Shown: positions 1-10,500 of the stretch, piece by piece
Position numbering within the stretch: the stretch's first letter is position 1
How the letters are laid out: every line of letters starts with the position of its first letter
Source of the DNA: Treponema sp.
GTDB lineage: Bacteria; Spirochaetota; Spirochaetia; Treponematales; Treponemataceae
Reading direction: 5' to 3'
Length of the DNA stretch: 43,803 nt
NCBI GenBank assembly: GCA_017617145.1
Contig: JAFZWX010000121.1
Location: 1-43,803, forward strand
Program-made: the position numbers and the translations under genes
The notes under the pieces: generated by a model
Seen by the model: only the letters and a program-made list of their open reading frames with translations
Databases searched by the model: none
What the model was told of the DNA's origin: nothing

Positions 1-1179
1 AGGATAAATCTGCAGAATGATTTGCAGACCAGCGATCTTTGTATAAGGGGTGCTACTAACAAATACAGACCGCCTGTTTTCAAAGTTAATTCAAGGTTCT
101 CGTATTTTGCCAACGGCGAAGTTAAGATTGAGCTTTTGGATACTGTCCGCGGAAAGGATGTTTATATTTTCCAGGATGTTGAAAACCACGAAGTTCTTAG
201 CTTGAACGGCGGGGCTAATAAGGTTGTAATGACCGTTAATGACCACGTTATGTCGCTGCTTGTTACTATTGATGCAGTGCGCATGGCTGGGGCTGGAAAA
301 ATTACTCTGGTTGTGCCGGCTTATCCTTATGCACGCCAGCACAAACGAAAAGGCCGCGAAGGTCTTACTGCAAGTCTTCTTGGACACATTTACGAAATGC
401 AGAGCGTTTCCAGAATCATTACGCTGGATCTTCACTCACGCGAAATTCCAAATGCTTTCAGCCGTCTTAATCTTGATAATTTACATGCAAGCTATCAGGT
501 TATCCGTGAGCTTAGCAAGATTGTTGACCTTACAGGCCAGACCGAAGATCTTGTTGTTGTTGCTCCTGATACTGGTGCAATTGACCGAAATAAATTTTAT
601 GCTTCCGGACTTAAGCTTCCGCTTGCTTTGATTTACAAGGAGCGCGATTATTCTATCGTTACTCAGGATGCTCACTCGACTAACATTAAGTCTGTAAAGC
701 TTTTGGGTGATGTTAAGGGTAAGGTTGCCTTCCTTGCTGATGATATGCTTGGTACTGGTGGTACTTTGCTCAAGGCCATGCAGTTCTTAAAGGAACAGGG
801 TGCTACAAAGGTTATTTGTGCTATTTCGCTTCCGTTCTTTACCGGCGATGCTATTAAGAATTTTGATGAAGCTTATGAGCAGGGCTTGTTCTATCGCATT
901 ATTGGTACAAACGCCGTTTACCATGAAGATTTATTGAATCGCGAATGGTACATAAGCACAGATGTAAGCGGACTTTTTGCAAACGTAATTACACGCATTC
1001 ACTATAATCAGTCGCTCAGCGAGCTGCTCGATAACCGCTCGATTATTGAAAAGGTTGTAAAGCAGACTACACCTGGAAAAACTGGTGGAGACGCTGGAAC
1101 TTCTGACGCGGCCCTTCGAGAGCCTCAGGGACCGCAGGACGCGCCTACTGAAGAGCAGACTGAAAATAAAGAAGGCTGA
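1..1179 (+). CDS. prs: Ribose-phosphate pyrophosphokinase, 5'-partial
   Basis: Makes PRPP from ribose 5-phosphate and ATP in the cytosol, for nucleotide, His and Trp synthesis. The frame is open from base 1, so the true start lies upstream; a TTG at 22 is available but has no ribosome site. Visible family motifs are the R-x-x-R catalytic-loop region (YARQHKRKGREG), the LDLHSREI segment, and the PRPP-binding loop DDMLGTGGTLLK. At least 392 residues are present, longer than the usual ~315. The excess includes a low-complexity, Gln/Glu/Pro-rich C-terminal tail in which an interspersed repeat (1108-1135) is read in frame. The FGGY kinase follows 8 bp downstream, so the two are probably co-transcribed. 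The family call is firm; the tail looks non-catalytic. Confidence 0.93.
   Translation, partial: RINLQNDLQTSDLCIRGATNKYRPPVFKVNSRFSYFANGEVKIELLDTVRGKDVYIFQDVENHEVLSLNGGANKVVMTVNDHVMSLLVTIDAVRMAGAGKITLVVPAYPYARQHKRKGREGLTASLLGHIYEMQSVSRIITLDLHSREIPNAFSRLNLDNLHASYQVIRELSKIVDLTGQTEDLVVVAPDTGAIDRNKFYASGLKLPLALIYKERDYSIVTQDAHSTNIKSVKLLGDVKGKVAFLADDMLGTGGTLLKAMQFLKEQGATKVICAISLPFFTGDAIKNFDEAYEQGLFYRIIGTNAVYHEDLLNREWYISTDVSGLFANVITRIHYNQSLSELLDNRSIIEKVVKQTTPGKTGGDAGTSDAALREPQGPQDAPTEEQTENKEG
1108..1135. repeat. Interspersed palindromic repeat R2, copy a (inside prs)
   Basis: Imperfect palindrome with a core reading CTTCGAGAGCCTCAGGG. The reverse complement of the same core occurs at 16541-16568, and a looser relative lies at 18270-18294. 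It is read in frame near the prs C-terminus. It is flanked by direct GACGCG hexamers (1105-1110 and 1138-1143), which could be a target duplication or chance. Confidence 0.75.
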
Positions 1180-1187
1180 TCTCAAAA

Positions 1188-2255
1188 ATGAAAGACGTTG
1201 TCCTCGCTGTTGATATTGGTACTTCCTCGCTAAAAGCAGGATTAATCTGCCAGGATGGAAGTGTTGATGCAATGACCACAATTGCCTATTCCGCCCCCGA
1301 AAACCGCTTTGTTGCAGAAGGCTGGATCTGGGCGCTGAAGGCAGCAGTGGATAAACTGAAAGGCGATAATATAAAAGCACTCTCAATTTCCGGCAACGGC
1401 CCAACCTTGGTAAGCGAAAGCGGTCTCACTTTACGCTGGAACGAATATCCTGCCTGTGCGTTAAGTCTTGACGAAACAACTCCTGACGAAGCCCGCGAGT
1501 TTGCTCATTCAATTTTTTTACCACGCATTCTTTTGTTCCGCGATTTAATAAGCGATGAATTTGAACAGACAACCCATCTTTTTTCAGGCTCTGAATATTT
1601 AATGTGGCAGCTTACCGGTAAAGCAGTAACTGTGCTCCCGGAACCACGCTACGAAACTGCTTACTGGAACCGCGAAGTTCTGGAAGGCTTTGGAATCCCA
1701 ACCGGTAAATTACCCGATTTTGTAGAGCTTGGCTACAACTGCGGTGACCTGACCGACAACAACTGTGAATTCTTAGGCTTACCAAAAGTTCCTGTTATTG
1801 CCGTAGGCCCTGACTTTATTGCGGGGCTTATTGGAACAGGCACAACCAAAGCCGGAACAATCTGCGACAGAGCAGGCTCGTCCGAAGGAATTAATTTTTG
1901 CGTAGATAAAGAAATCAGAGCGGAAGGTGTGCGAACACTTCCATGCGTTACAACTGGCCTCTGGAATATTTCTGTTTTAATTCCAAACAGCGCAGCCCTG
2001 CCGGAAGATGAGCGACTCCAAAAAGTTGTTGCAGGCATAGAACTGCTTAAATCTCTTGCAGAACAAAACGGCCTTGCATTTCCAAAACAAATTACAACAA
2101 CAGGCGGTCAGGCAAAGGATGAAGCGTACTTTGAAAAAAAACGTGCCCGACTTGAACAAATGGGAATTGAACTGGTGGTTGGAAACTGTGCCGACGCAGA
2201 ACTGACAGGTGACGGAATTGTTGCGTGGGAAAAAATCTGTCATTGTCGGGCTTGA
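1188..2255 (+). CDS. Compact FGGY-family carbohydrate kinase
   Basis: Probably phosphorylates a sugar or polyol with ATP; the substrate cannot be read from sequence. The N-terminus has the phosphate-1 motif (VLAVDIGTSSLKAG, residues about 5-18). The candidate catalytic Asp lies in VGPDFIAG (about residue 206), and a C-terminal TTGGQAKDE stretch matches the adenosine motif of the ASKHA fold. At 355 residues it is well short of the usual ~500, but both halves are present, so it is a reduced family member rather than a truncation. The last residues (CHCRA) and the stop codon come from repeat R1a. The start ATG lies 8 bp after prs. No strong ribosome site is seen, so translation may be coupled. 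Confidence 0.78.
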   Translation: MKDVVLAVDIGTSSLKAGLICQDGSVDAMTTIAYSAPENRFVAEGWIWALKAAVDKLKGDNIKALSISGNGPTLVSESGLTLRWNEYPACALSLDETTPDEAREFAHSIFLPRILLFRDLISDEFEQTTHLFSGSEYLMWQLTGKAVTVLPEPRYETAYWNREVLEGFGIPTGKLPDFVELGYNCGDLTDNNCEFLGLPKVPVIAVGPDFIAGLIGTGTTKAGTICDRAGSSEGINFCVDKEIRAEGVRTLPCVTTGLWNISVLIPNSAALPEDERLQKVVAGIELLKSLAEQNGLAFPKQITTTGGQAKDEAYFEKKRARLEQMGIELVVGNCADAELTGDGIVAWEKICHCRA

Positions 2256-2306
2256 CCCGACAATCTGTCTTATGAAGAGATTCCCGGGTCAAGCCCGAGA
2301 ATGACA
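2238..2306. repeat. Interspersed palindromic repeat R1, copy a
   Basis: 69-bp imperfect inverted repeat: TGTCATTGTCGGGCTTGACC at the left is mirrored by GGTCAAGCCCG...AATGACA at the right. Two more copies lie at 16461-16528 and 18298-18366 in the same orientation. This copy supplies the stop codon and last codons of the FGGY kinase gene. Confidence 0.9.
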
Positions 2307-2317
2307 TGGAACTAGAT

Positions 2318-2983
2318 ATGACAACCTACAACTTACCCAAAAATCCAAAGGCCCTAATCTTCGACATAGACTCAACCTTATACACAAACGCTGCTTATGC
2401 TTTTGAACAGGTAGACTGTCAGGTGCGCCAATTTGCAAAAGACCGCGGAATAACAGCAGACGAAGCCCGCCGCATGGTAGCCGATTACCGTAAGCAATAC
2501 GCCGCTGCAAACAACGGAAAAAAAATCAGTCTTGGAAACACCCTGCTTGCTTTTGGGATCCCCATTGCTCAAAGCGTAGAATGGCGCAAAACCTTAATGG
2601 AACCAGCCGATTTCCTGACTCGCGACGAAAAGCTTATTCAAACCCTGCATGAACTTTCAAAATCCTTAAAACTAATCTGCGTAACAAATAACCCTGTTTT
2701 CACAGCCCGCAAAACCCTGGATGCTATTGGCATTTTGGAGTTTTTCCCGGAAATTGTAGGCCTTGACACCTGCTTAAAATCAAAACCAGCCGTAGAACCA
2801 TTTATGAAAGCCTGCGAAATTACCAAAACCATCCCGCAGAAATGCATAGCCATAGGCGACCGCTACGATATGGACATAGCATTGCCGCTGGAGCTTGGTA
2901 TGGGCGGAATCCTTGTAAGCGGAGTAGAAGAAGTTTACGAGATTCCCACATTGATTGCCGCGTCGCTTTGCTCCTCGCAATGA
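2318..2983 (+). CDS. HAD-superfamily phosphatase (subfamily IA type)
   Basis: Predicted cytosolic Mg-dependent phosphatase of small phosphorylated metabolites. HAD motif I is FDIDSTLY (nucleophile Asp plus acid/base Asp), motif II is CVTNN, the motif III Lys lies in LKSKP, and motif IV is GDRYDMDIA; an alpha-helical cap sits between I and II. The overall pattern resembles pyrimidine 5'-nucleotidase-like HADs, but the substrate is unknown. I start at ATG 2318, which has GGA 7 nt upstream. The in-frame ATG at 2306 overlaps the last base of repeat R1a and has no ribosome site. The C-terminal residues (about IAASLCSSQ) and the stop are encoded by repeat R3, so the native C-terminus has probably been replaced. 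Confidence 0.82.
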   Translation: MTTYNLPKNPKALIFDIDSTLYTNAAYAFEQVDCQVRQFAKDRGITADEARRMVADYRKQYAAANNGKKISLGNTLLAFGIPIAQSVEWRKTLMEPADFLTRDEKLIQTLHELSKSLKLICVTNNPVFTARKTLDAIGILEFFPEIVGLDTCLKSKPAVEPFMKACEITKTIPQKCIAIGDRYDMDIALPLELGMGGILVSGVEEVYEIPTLIAASLCSSQ

Positions 2984-3017
2984 CGTATTTTCTTCGCTCT
3001 TCGCAATGACGTATTTT
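2953..3017. repeat. Interspersed repeat R3 (full unit plus partial second unit)
   Basis: A unit ending TCGCAATGACGTATTTT (to about 2990) is followed by a partial second unit with the same ending (2992-3017). This type of short dispersed GC-richer repeat is known from many bacterial genomes. Here the TGA within GCAATGACG terminates the HAD gene. Confidence 0.75.
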
Positions 3018-3019
3018 TA

Positions 3020-3048
3020 TTGTAAATATACCCATTCTGCTTTATAAT
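3020..3048 (+). promoter_or_regulatory. Promoter of the four-lipoprotein operon
   Basis: TTGTAA (3020-3025), 17-bp spacer, TATAAT (3043-3048): a perfect -10 at optimal spacing. Transcription would begin near 3055, giving a leader of about 30 nt before the GGAG-led ATG at 3086. Confidence 0.75.
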
Positions 3049-3085
3049 TATAATGTTTACTTTAAACAAAAATGGAGATTGTGCC

Positions 3086-5575
3086 ATGAGAAAATCTTTA
3101 TGGAAATTTTTAGGCATCCTTGTTTGTCTTTGTTTTACGCTTGTGATGACAGGCTGTGGAAATGCTTTTAAAGATGAAGGAACTGTTTCAATTGATGTAA
3201 GCGAAATGGTTGTTGCAGCACTAAAGGCAAGCCGAGATGCGGGAACTGTTGTTTCGGAACAGGAACAAGAAATTGCGGATTCAAAGGACGACATCACCGG
3301 TGACTATGATAATGATCCGGAAGAAGACTATGACGACGATGAAGATGAAGATGATGACGAACAGGCAAGTGAGTATGACCTTATTAATGATGCTCTTGTT
3401 ATGAATGTCAAAATAGAGGTTTCTCTTACTTCAGACGGTTCTGTAAATAAAACGAATAAACGAGAATATCAGATTTCTTTAGATAAGTTTGAAGAAGAGA
3501 TTGCAGGTGATAAAGATATTGATTTTATAAAGCTTTTCGGAATTAGTGATTCAGTTCTTACATTCAAAAATATTCCTATTGGAAGCGTTGTTAATGCACA
3601 TGTCGAAATGGAATCTTCTGTAGGGGTAAATAACAAAGAAGCTCTTAAAGAGCAGCTCAAGGAATATTTGTCAGAAAATCCAATGATGGGAGAGATTACT
3701 GACGCCAGACTCGACAGTTTTATTGACTCCTATATAGAACGTGAAATAAAAGAAACTTATGGAGTTGTAAAAGGCTCCGGCGATTCTACAGTACCTTTAG
3801 TTGTTACTGCCAACAGTAAGAGTAATATCATTACAGTTAAATTAACATTTGAAGAAGAAGATGAACCGGAACCAGGTCCAGGCCCAGAACCAGGCCCGGG
3901 TCCAGAACCAGATCCATCAGACGAAACCGTAAAACTGATTTTCCTCTTTAATGACGGTAAAGGTAATTATGTTTCAAAAGAAGAATTCCCGCCTGTAGAA
4001 TTAGGTGTAGACTCAGTTTGGACATCTGATACACCTCAGTTCATGAAAGACATTTTAATGGCAGGCTATGATTTGAACGACGAAAAAAACAATCGGGATA
4101 TTAACACAAAAGAAAAAGAAGAATTCTTAGCTTGGATTGCAAATAATAACTACGAAATGACTTTGTATTGGGATGAAGTCGAACCAGAAATCGAATTAGA
4201 ATTGCAAGGCTCTGTGGATAAAGACAGTTCGGCTAGTGCTCCTCAAGGTTATTATTGGCTTGATGTATACAGCAATTTTTCTTACGAGGTTAAATACCTG
4301 CCAATTGAATCTAATGATGAAAATGATGTAATTATTGTTTCAAAAGGTAAATGGTATTGTGGTAAATGGTTTGATGAAACTGTTGAAATATACGAAGAAG
4401 AATATTATGACCTTGAAGCCCAAAAACTAAAAGCAGTGAGCAAGGTTCAGGTTCAAGAAGTAAGCATGAAAGATTCACAAATGTGCATAACAAGTGCAAA
4501 CGGACTTTCATTTATATTCCAATCGTCATATCAACCTGTAATTGAAGGTATTAACCTGGCATTAGAGTTAAACAACCTTCCTACCGAGGCCGCAAATAGT
4601 CAGCTTTGTTATGTATATGCAATGATGGTAGATAAGACGCTGCAAGCACAATTAAGCGACTTGCTTTCGTCAGAATCTGGAATGACTCAGCTTGTTGGCT
4701 TGATGTATAACCTGTCTAGTTGTTATTCTATTGGGGCATATGAAAAACTAAAAACTACAGAGAGTGGAGATAGTCTTACAGCAACAATAAAAACAAACTG
4801 GTATGGTGACAATACATTCGCAAAGACTGTGGGCGATGATGTTGGAATTCTTGCAATTGCTTATTATGGTACCCAGAAACAATATAACGAGCCAGAATAT
4901 ACAAGTGCCTATATAGGTTATTCTTCATTGATTACACTTGGAAAGACCAATGATGTAGATATCACAATGAAAGCGTATAATTACATTCCTGCCAGATTGT
5001 ATATAAAACTTAATGACGATTATGCATATGATTCTTCTTATACAAATTCAAACGGTTATGTTTGTATTGATAGGGCAATCCCGGCATTCAGCAACACAGT
5101 TTTGAATGCAGATGAATCATTGATAGCAAGTGTTCTTGATGATAATGTAGTTTCAACATATATTTCGAAAGGTTATCTGTTTGACAAATTCGAATGTTCA
5201 TATATGAGTGGCTTTGGTGTTGCAAATGTTGATCTTTGCCTTAAAACATCTTCAGACCAGCCACAAGAATCTACTGACGCACAAATAGATATTGACCTTA
5301 ATATTCCAACCGAAACACTTTCTATTATTGCCGAAGTTGATGAAGACGGCATTGTAACCTTAATAGCCGAGGATAGTGCAAATACAGATTATAAAGCATA
5401 CACCTGGATAATTGATGAAAAAGACCTTGGGCTTGGCGAAAATCAAGACGAATTCTTTTTCGATGCAATCAATGACTTACACTACGAATCTGGTGATGTA
5501 ATATCAATATTGCTTATGGCTATAGATGAAAATAATCGTGTTCATTCCTGCACAGTTCAGGTTGAATTGCAATAA
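3086..5575 (+). CDS. Large acidic surface lipoprotein (operon gene 1)
   Basis: 829-residue lipoprotein of unknown function. The signal peptide ends in lipobox VMTGC (Cys about residue 24). ATG 3086 is chosen because GGAG lies 8 nt upstream; the upstream in-frame ATG at 3053 overlaps the presumed transcription start and would disrupt the signal peptide. The mature N-terminus contains an Asp/Glu-rich segment (about 66-98), then a beta-rich region and a Pro-Gly linker with EPGPGP repeats (about 258-278). The linker is followed by a domain (about 280-365) resembling the middle domain of the next lipoprotein (FLFNDGKGNY versus FLYEQEDDGEY). The C-terminus has an Ig-like strand pattern (YTWIIDEKDLG). 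It probably sits on the outer membrane; partners and ligands are unknown. Confidence 0.8.
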   Translation: MRKSLWKFLGILVCLCFTLVMTGCGNAFKDEGTVSIDVSEMVVAALKASRDAGTVVSEQEQEIADSKDDITGDYDNDPEEDYDDDEDEDDDEQASEYDLINDALVMNVKIEVSLTSDGSVNKTNKREYQISLDKFEEEIAGDKDIDFIKLFGISDSVLTFKNIPIGSVVNAHVEMESSVGVNNKEALKEQLKEYLSENPMMGEITDARLDSFIDSYIEREIKETYGVVKGSGDSTVPLVVTANSKSNIITVKLTFEEEDEPEPGPGPEPGPGPEPDPSDETVKLIFLFNDGKGNYVSKEEFPPVELGVDSVWTSDTPQFMKDILMAGYDLNDEKNNRDINTKEKEEFLAWIANNNYEMTLYWDEVEPEIELELQGSVDKDSSASAPQGYYWLDVYSNFSYEVKYLPIESNDENDVIIVSKGKWYCGKWFDETVEIYEEEYYDLEAQKLKAVSKVQVQEVSMKDSQMCITSANGLSFIFQSSYQPVIEGINLALELNNLPTEAANSQLCYVYAMMVDKTLQAQLSDLLSSESGMTQLVGLMYNLSSCYSIGAYEKLKTTESGDSLTATIKTNWYGDNTFAKTVGDDVGILAIAYYGTQKQYNEPEYTSAYIGYSSLITLGKTNDVDITMKAYNYIPARLYIKLNDDYAYDSSYTNSNGYVCIDRAIPAFSNTVLNADESLIASVLDDNVVSTYISKGYLFDKFECSYMSGFGVANVDLCLKTSSDQPQESTDAQIDIDLNIPTETLSIIAEVDEDGIVTLIAEDSANTDYKAYTWIIDEKDLGLGENQDEFFFDAINDLHYESGDVISILLMAIDENNRVHSCTVQVELQ

Positions 5576-5593
5576 TAAAAGGAGCTGAATAGA

Positions 5594-7489
5594 ATGAAAA
5601 GAAAACTTTTAATTTGTTTTACAGCATTACTTGCTCTGTTAATTACTTCTTGTGGCAACAGTCTGACCGTAAAAGACGACACTCCGCAAGATATGGCAAA
5701 AATAGTAATAAATGCAGGAGTTAATAATTCTTCACGACATTTCTTCCCAACCGGCGATGAAGTAGATGTTTCTAAGTTTCAGGATTTTAGTCTGAAATTA
5801 CAAAATACAAGTACAAGTATAACGACCAGCGTGTTTTCATATGTTAGTTATTCAGACATTTCAAAGCCTTGCTCAATTGATGTAGGAACTTACAATATCA
5901 CTCTTACAGCATATAAAATCCTTAATGGTAAATCTGTTCTGTTCACCGATACACTGGAAAACGTACAGCTTGTTGCAGATAAAACAAATAAACTTAGCTT
6001 TACACTTGAACCTGCAAACACTAACCAGACAGGTACCATTTCGTTCAGCGTAACTTTTGATAATTCAAAGGGAGACGTTGATGTTGTTGTTCCTGTTCTT
6101 TGTGTTATTGATGAGGATACAGGAGATATGGAGATGGTGAAAGAGCCAGAAGAAGATGATTGTTTCTTCAAAGGTACAAGTTTTAATAATACTTCAAAAG
6201 AAACTGTCTCTGGTACAATAACAGATATAGAACCCGGATCTTATTTATTAGTTATTAGTTTTAATTCCGAATGCTCCGATGATTATGTAACTCTTGATTA
6301 TTATTCCTTCTACAATATTAATGTCTACGGTGGCTTTGATACTGCTGTCAGTCAAACAGTTAAACTTAATCCTGTTTACACAATTTCGTATGAAGAAGAC
6401 GACGACGGTGTAATTACCGAACTTAATGCAGAAACTTTAGGTTTACCAGCAAAATATACTCGTATGACTGATTTTGATTTGGGAATACCGGAAAAAGAAG
6501 GTTTTAATTTCCTTGGCTGGTTTGATGGCAATGACAGAGTAGGCACTAGTGATGAAAACGGTTATTATCCAACTTTTGTGTCTGGCAACCGAGGAAACAA
6601 AACTCTTGTTGCAAAATATCAGGAAATAGCAATTGCAGTTAAATTCCTGTATGAACAAGAGGATGACGGAGAATATGAAGAGATGCCAGAGCAAGTTTCT
6701 ACTCTTTTAACTACAGATGAAGATTTCAAACAGCAATTGTCATATACAATTAGAAGAGAAGGGTACGCTCTTTCTCCAGATAATTCATGGTATGAAGAAG
6801 GTATTACTGTAGATGAAATCATCTCTATTATAAAGAGTCAGGAAGATGACAGCGACTTTGAGATTTATTTTGACAAGGTTTATACTATTCTTTATCCAAA
6901 TCTCGAAAATCAAGGTATAACTTATACTGGTGAGATGATTTACGATTATACCCGTCATACACCAACCTTTGATTTGCCTGTTCTTTCGAAACCAGATTAT
7001 GAATTCGTTGGCTGGTATAAAGAGTCTGATTTTGAAGATGGTAACTATTTTGTACCAAAAGATGGTGCAGTTCGTGTAGAATCTGTTCAAACAGGTACAC
7101 GCGAAAATATCCGTCTTGTTGCTGTATGGACAAATAAAACAAACAGCGGTTTTGAAATCACTTTACCGGAACAAGATGACTTTGATTTAAGTCAGAGCTT
7201 CCAGCTTAATTGTACAGAAAATACAAGTACACATATGCTTACATTGGCACTTGCTCCAAAAGAAGGTATTGATGCTTCTGATATTTTGAGTCTGACCAGT
7301 CATTTTACTTATCAGTGGAGTATTGATGGTACTGTAATCGAAGATGCAGATTCAGGATCAAAGACTTTGGATTTGACTGCTTATCCATCTCTTACACCAA
7401 ACAGCATTCATTATGTAACTGTAGCCGTTACTTATAATTCAAGAGTTTATACTCTGACTAAAAAAATCCAGATGGTAGATGCAGAATAA
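5594..7489 (+). CDS. InlB-repeat surface lipoprotein (operon gene 2)
   Basis: 631 residues with lipobox LITSC (Cys about 20). ATG 5594 follows AAGGAG at 5579-5584. Two Listeria-Bacteroides (InlB B-type) repeats are visible: residues about 262-346 (GFNFLGWFDG ... TLVAKYQ) and about 430-515 (YEFVGWYKE ... IRLVAVWTN). A related domain between them matches one in gene 1. A C-terminal Ig-like module (YQWSIDGTVI) resembles the end of gene 1. An SSRHFFP motif follows the lipidated N-terminus; comparable SR motifs occur in genes 3 and 4. Repeats of this family are found in surface adhesins and export-associated proteins. A role in attachment or glycan binding is inferred. The 18-bp gap to gene 1 indicates one operon. 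Confidence 0.85.
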   Translation: MKRKLLICFTALLALLITSCGNSLTVKDDTPQDMAKIVINAGVNNSSRHFFPTGDEVDVSKFQDFSLKLQNTSTSITTSVFSYVSYSDISKPCSIDVGTYNITLTAYKILNGKSVLFTDTLENVQLVADKTNKLSFTLEPANTNQTGTISFSVTFDNSKGDVDVVVPVLCVIDEDTGDMEMVKEPEEDDCFFKGTSFNNTSKETVSGTITDIEPGSYLLVISFNSECSDDYVTLDYYSFYNINVYGGFDTAVSQTVKLNPVYTISYEEDDDGVITELNAETLGLPAKYTRMTDFDLGIPEKEGFNFLGWFDGNDRVGTSDENGYYPTFVSGNRGNKTLVAKYQEIAIAVKFLYEQEDDGEYEEMPEQVSTLLTTDEDFKQQLSYTIRREGYALSPDNSWYEEGITVDEIISIIKSQEDDSDFEIYFDKVYTILYPNLENQGITYTGEMIYDYTRHTPTFDLPVLSKPDYEFVGWYKESDFEDGNYFVPKDGAVRVESVQTGTRENIRLVAVWTNKTNSGFEITLPEQDDFDLSQSFQLNCTENTSTHMLTLALAPKEGIDASDILSLTSHFTYQWSIDGTVIEDADSGSKTLDLTAYPSLTPNSIHYVTVAVTYNSRVYTLTKKIQMVDAE

Positions 7490-7500
7490 AGGAGCGAGAA

Positions 7501-10500
7501 ATGAACAATAAACTTAACAATAAATATAAGCTTTTTACAGTTCTTGCCGCAGTTACAGTTCTTTTTGCAAGCTGCAGTAATGGTACTCAAACAAAAAATT
7601 CAGGAATGTCTGAAGGAAAAGCCCTTGTTTCTTTTAAGGTGCAGATTCCGGAAAATATCCTAGAAAACGGTTCCAGAGCCATAACAGATGTTCAGAAAAT
7701 TGCGTCTGACCCAATAGACTGGGATGAAATACAAAAAATTGTCCTTAAAATAGAAAAATATAATGCTGAAAATCAGCTTGTTTCTTATTACGATGATTTT
7801 GAATGGGAAACTTCTGTGGCTGCAGATACAGGTATTAAAACTACCGCCTACGATAAAATGCAGGCTGCAGATCCTGTAGAACTTGAATTTGGTATTTATG
7901 CGTTTGATGCAAAAATGTATCTTGATACTCAAGAAGAAGAACAATGCTACTGGGCTTGTACTTACGAGTCACATATAAATAGTTCTACAGAAACAATTAC
8001 ATTAAATGCTGCACCAGCAGGCACCGGCGATTTAACAGTTAATTTTAGCCTTAATTTTTCCCCTAACGCCAGCGAAGATTGTTATCCTAGCCTTAAGGCT
8101 GGACTTTATTATAATGCGGGCTGTACCACTCCAAAGATCGATTTAACTGAGATAGATTCTGGTAATTTCAATGTTTCTGTTTCAGAAGGTACATATTACT
8201 TAAAATATGTTTATTATATGAACATAAAAACAGTAAGCGCCCCAAATCAATTAAACCCTACTTATGACGAAATTCCGTTGAATACAGTAGGTCCAATTCC
8301 AGTTTATATAAATGCCAAGGGTGCCCAGGCTACAATAGAAATTGAAGAAGATGATTTTAACACACTTCCTGGTCAGAAAGGCACATTTATTTTTGATTCA
8401 ACATTAATCGATATTGTAAGCGAACCAATTACAGATGATTTTTACCTGAACAACGGAACCGTAACCTTCAGGGCAAAAGACCACGATACAAACGCGTTTA
8501 TTAACCCTGCAAATGTAAGTGTAGAACTTTATTACGGTGCACAGAGGGTTGATGAAAGTTATTACACATTTGATAAAACCAAATACAACGGAACTGAAGG
8601 CGAATCAGATTATGATCCTTATTTTGAATTCAAACTTAAAGAAGATAAGCCTCTCATCACAGACGGAAAATACCAGCTTACAATAATTACAACAAAGCCT
8701 GCAGCTGCTGCTGTTGATGAAAACGGCCCATTCTTCTACAGCGCCCGCACCATAGATTTAGATGTAAAGCCGTTGTCGTATTTTGAGTTTGATGCAGGGG
8801 GTTATTATAGTGCTACTGAATTATGCAATGAAATGAAGACTAGACTGAATAATCTTAGAAGTGACGCTATTATTAGAGTCTATGGTACTCCATATTCTAC
8901 TACATCAGATGTAGAAATACGTAATATGGAAGGAGGTACAGATTCTGTTAATACAGCCCAAGGATATTTTGAGAAAATTGCATCAACCTTGGAAGAAATG
9001 GTTAAATATAATCTTGTAGATCTGGATATGTCTGAGTTGGATAACGTTTATACAATGGATTTACCTAATTATGATTCTACCGACTATTTTGATTATGGTA
9101 TAACTTGTAATTGTCTTAAATCTATAAAGCTACCGGCAAGTCTTCATAATATACCACAATATTCAATCTGGGAAGCCGCAAACTTAAAGACAATAGAATT
9201 TACTATTGGTGAAAATTATTATGATAGTTATGATATAGCGTTTTGGCCTAGAGCGTTTAAAAATGTTCCTGCTCTTGAACAATTTATTATTACAAATAAA
9301 ACAACTGAAGAAACCAATCTGCTTACCTGTGATAATGGAAAGCTTCTTTTGTCTAAAATCAACGATTCTACTGCAAGTGTTGTTGGTTCAGTTTCTGCTG
9401 TAGAACAGTTTACAATACCTTCAACCGGCGATATTAGTGTTACAAGAATAGATGATTATGCTTTTTATGGTTCAAAGGCAACAACTGTTACAGGCCTGAA
9501 TACTGTTAAAGAAATAGGCTTTCATGCTTTTGAGAAGTCATATATTACAACTCTAACAGGTTTGTCTGCGGTTGAAGAGATTCAGGATTATGCATTCTTA
9601 GATTCAAAGATTACTGCAATTCCAGATTTGTCACATCTTACACAAAGTCTTGGTTCTGGTGCATTTAAAAATTGTAAAAATCTGCAGACTATAACGGTTG
9701 ATAACTCTTTCCTTGACATTATTAATTCCAATAATGTTGCTTTCGGTACTTTTGAAAATTGTGTTACACAGAACCTTATAATTGATGTTGATTTCAATCT
9801 TGCTTATTCTGGTTCATATAGTATGCCTGGAACATCTTATGGTAGTAAGTTAAAAATTCTTGATGATTTTAAGGTTGCAGATACCCTTACATTTAATAAG
9901 GAAGTTACTTTACCTGATATAGCGTATAGCAACGATCTTCTTAATGATGTTTCTACTGTTCAATTCTTCTATAATAGTAGAGGTTCATCATCTTCTTCGG
10001 GTTTAAAACATGTTGTCTTCAAACGTAAGAGTTATATTGGTGCTGCTCAATTCGGTAAGTTTGTCTACCTTGAAAGCATAGTATTTGAAGATGAATTAGG
10101 ACAATGTGCTTCAGAAATTGGTAAACAGGCATTCTGGGTAAATCCACAAAACTACCAGTCTGATAGTTTCCAAACTACAAGAAGTGCAGATGATATTGTT
10201 CTTACCGGTGTTATAAGAATAAGCTTTAATGCAATTAATGTTTGTACAGAAGGTGGAACTCTTAATGTGCCATCAACATTGATTGCAGTTAATCAAGATG
10301 CATTTAAAGGTATACCTACAGAAGATGATAATGCTGTTACACCAGTTCTTAATTTCCCTGCTGGTGGTATGTGGGTAAAAGCATCTTCTTTGAATACAAA
10401 TTATGGTAATACAGAAACAACTATAAAAGAATGGCTCCAAAGCAATCAATCTGAACTTACAATTACCGCACAAGATGGTGTTGCAGGAACAGATGCAGAA

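Noticed and set aside
1105..1143. GACGCG hexamers around the prs repeat as a proven target-site duplication
   Set aside because: Six bases in a GC-rich tail can match by chance; without an orthologue lacking the insertion it is only suggestive.
3859..3920. The Pro-Gly coding repeat as a phase-variable tract
   Set aside because: The repeat units are imperfect at DNA level and encode a common linker; no homopolymer or perfect short tandem repeat is present.
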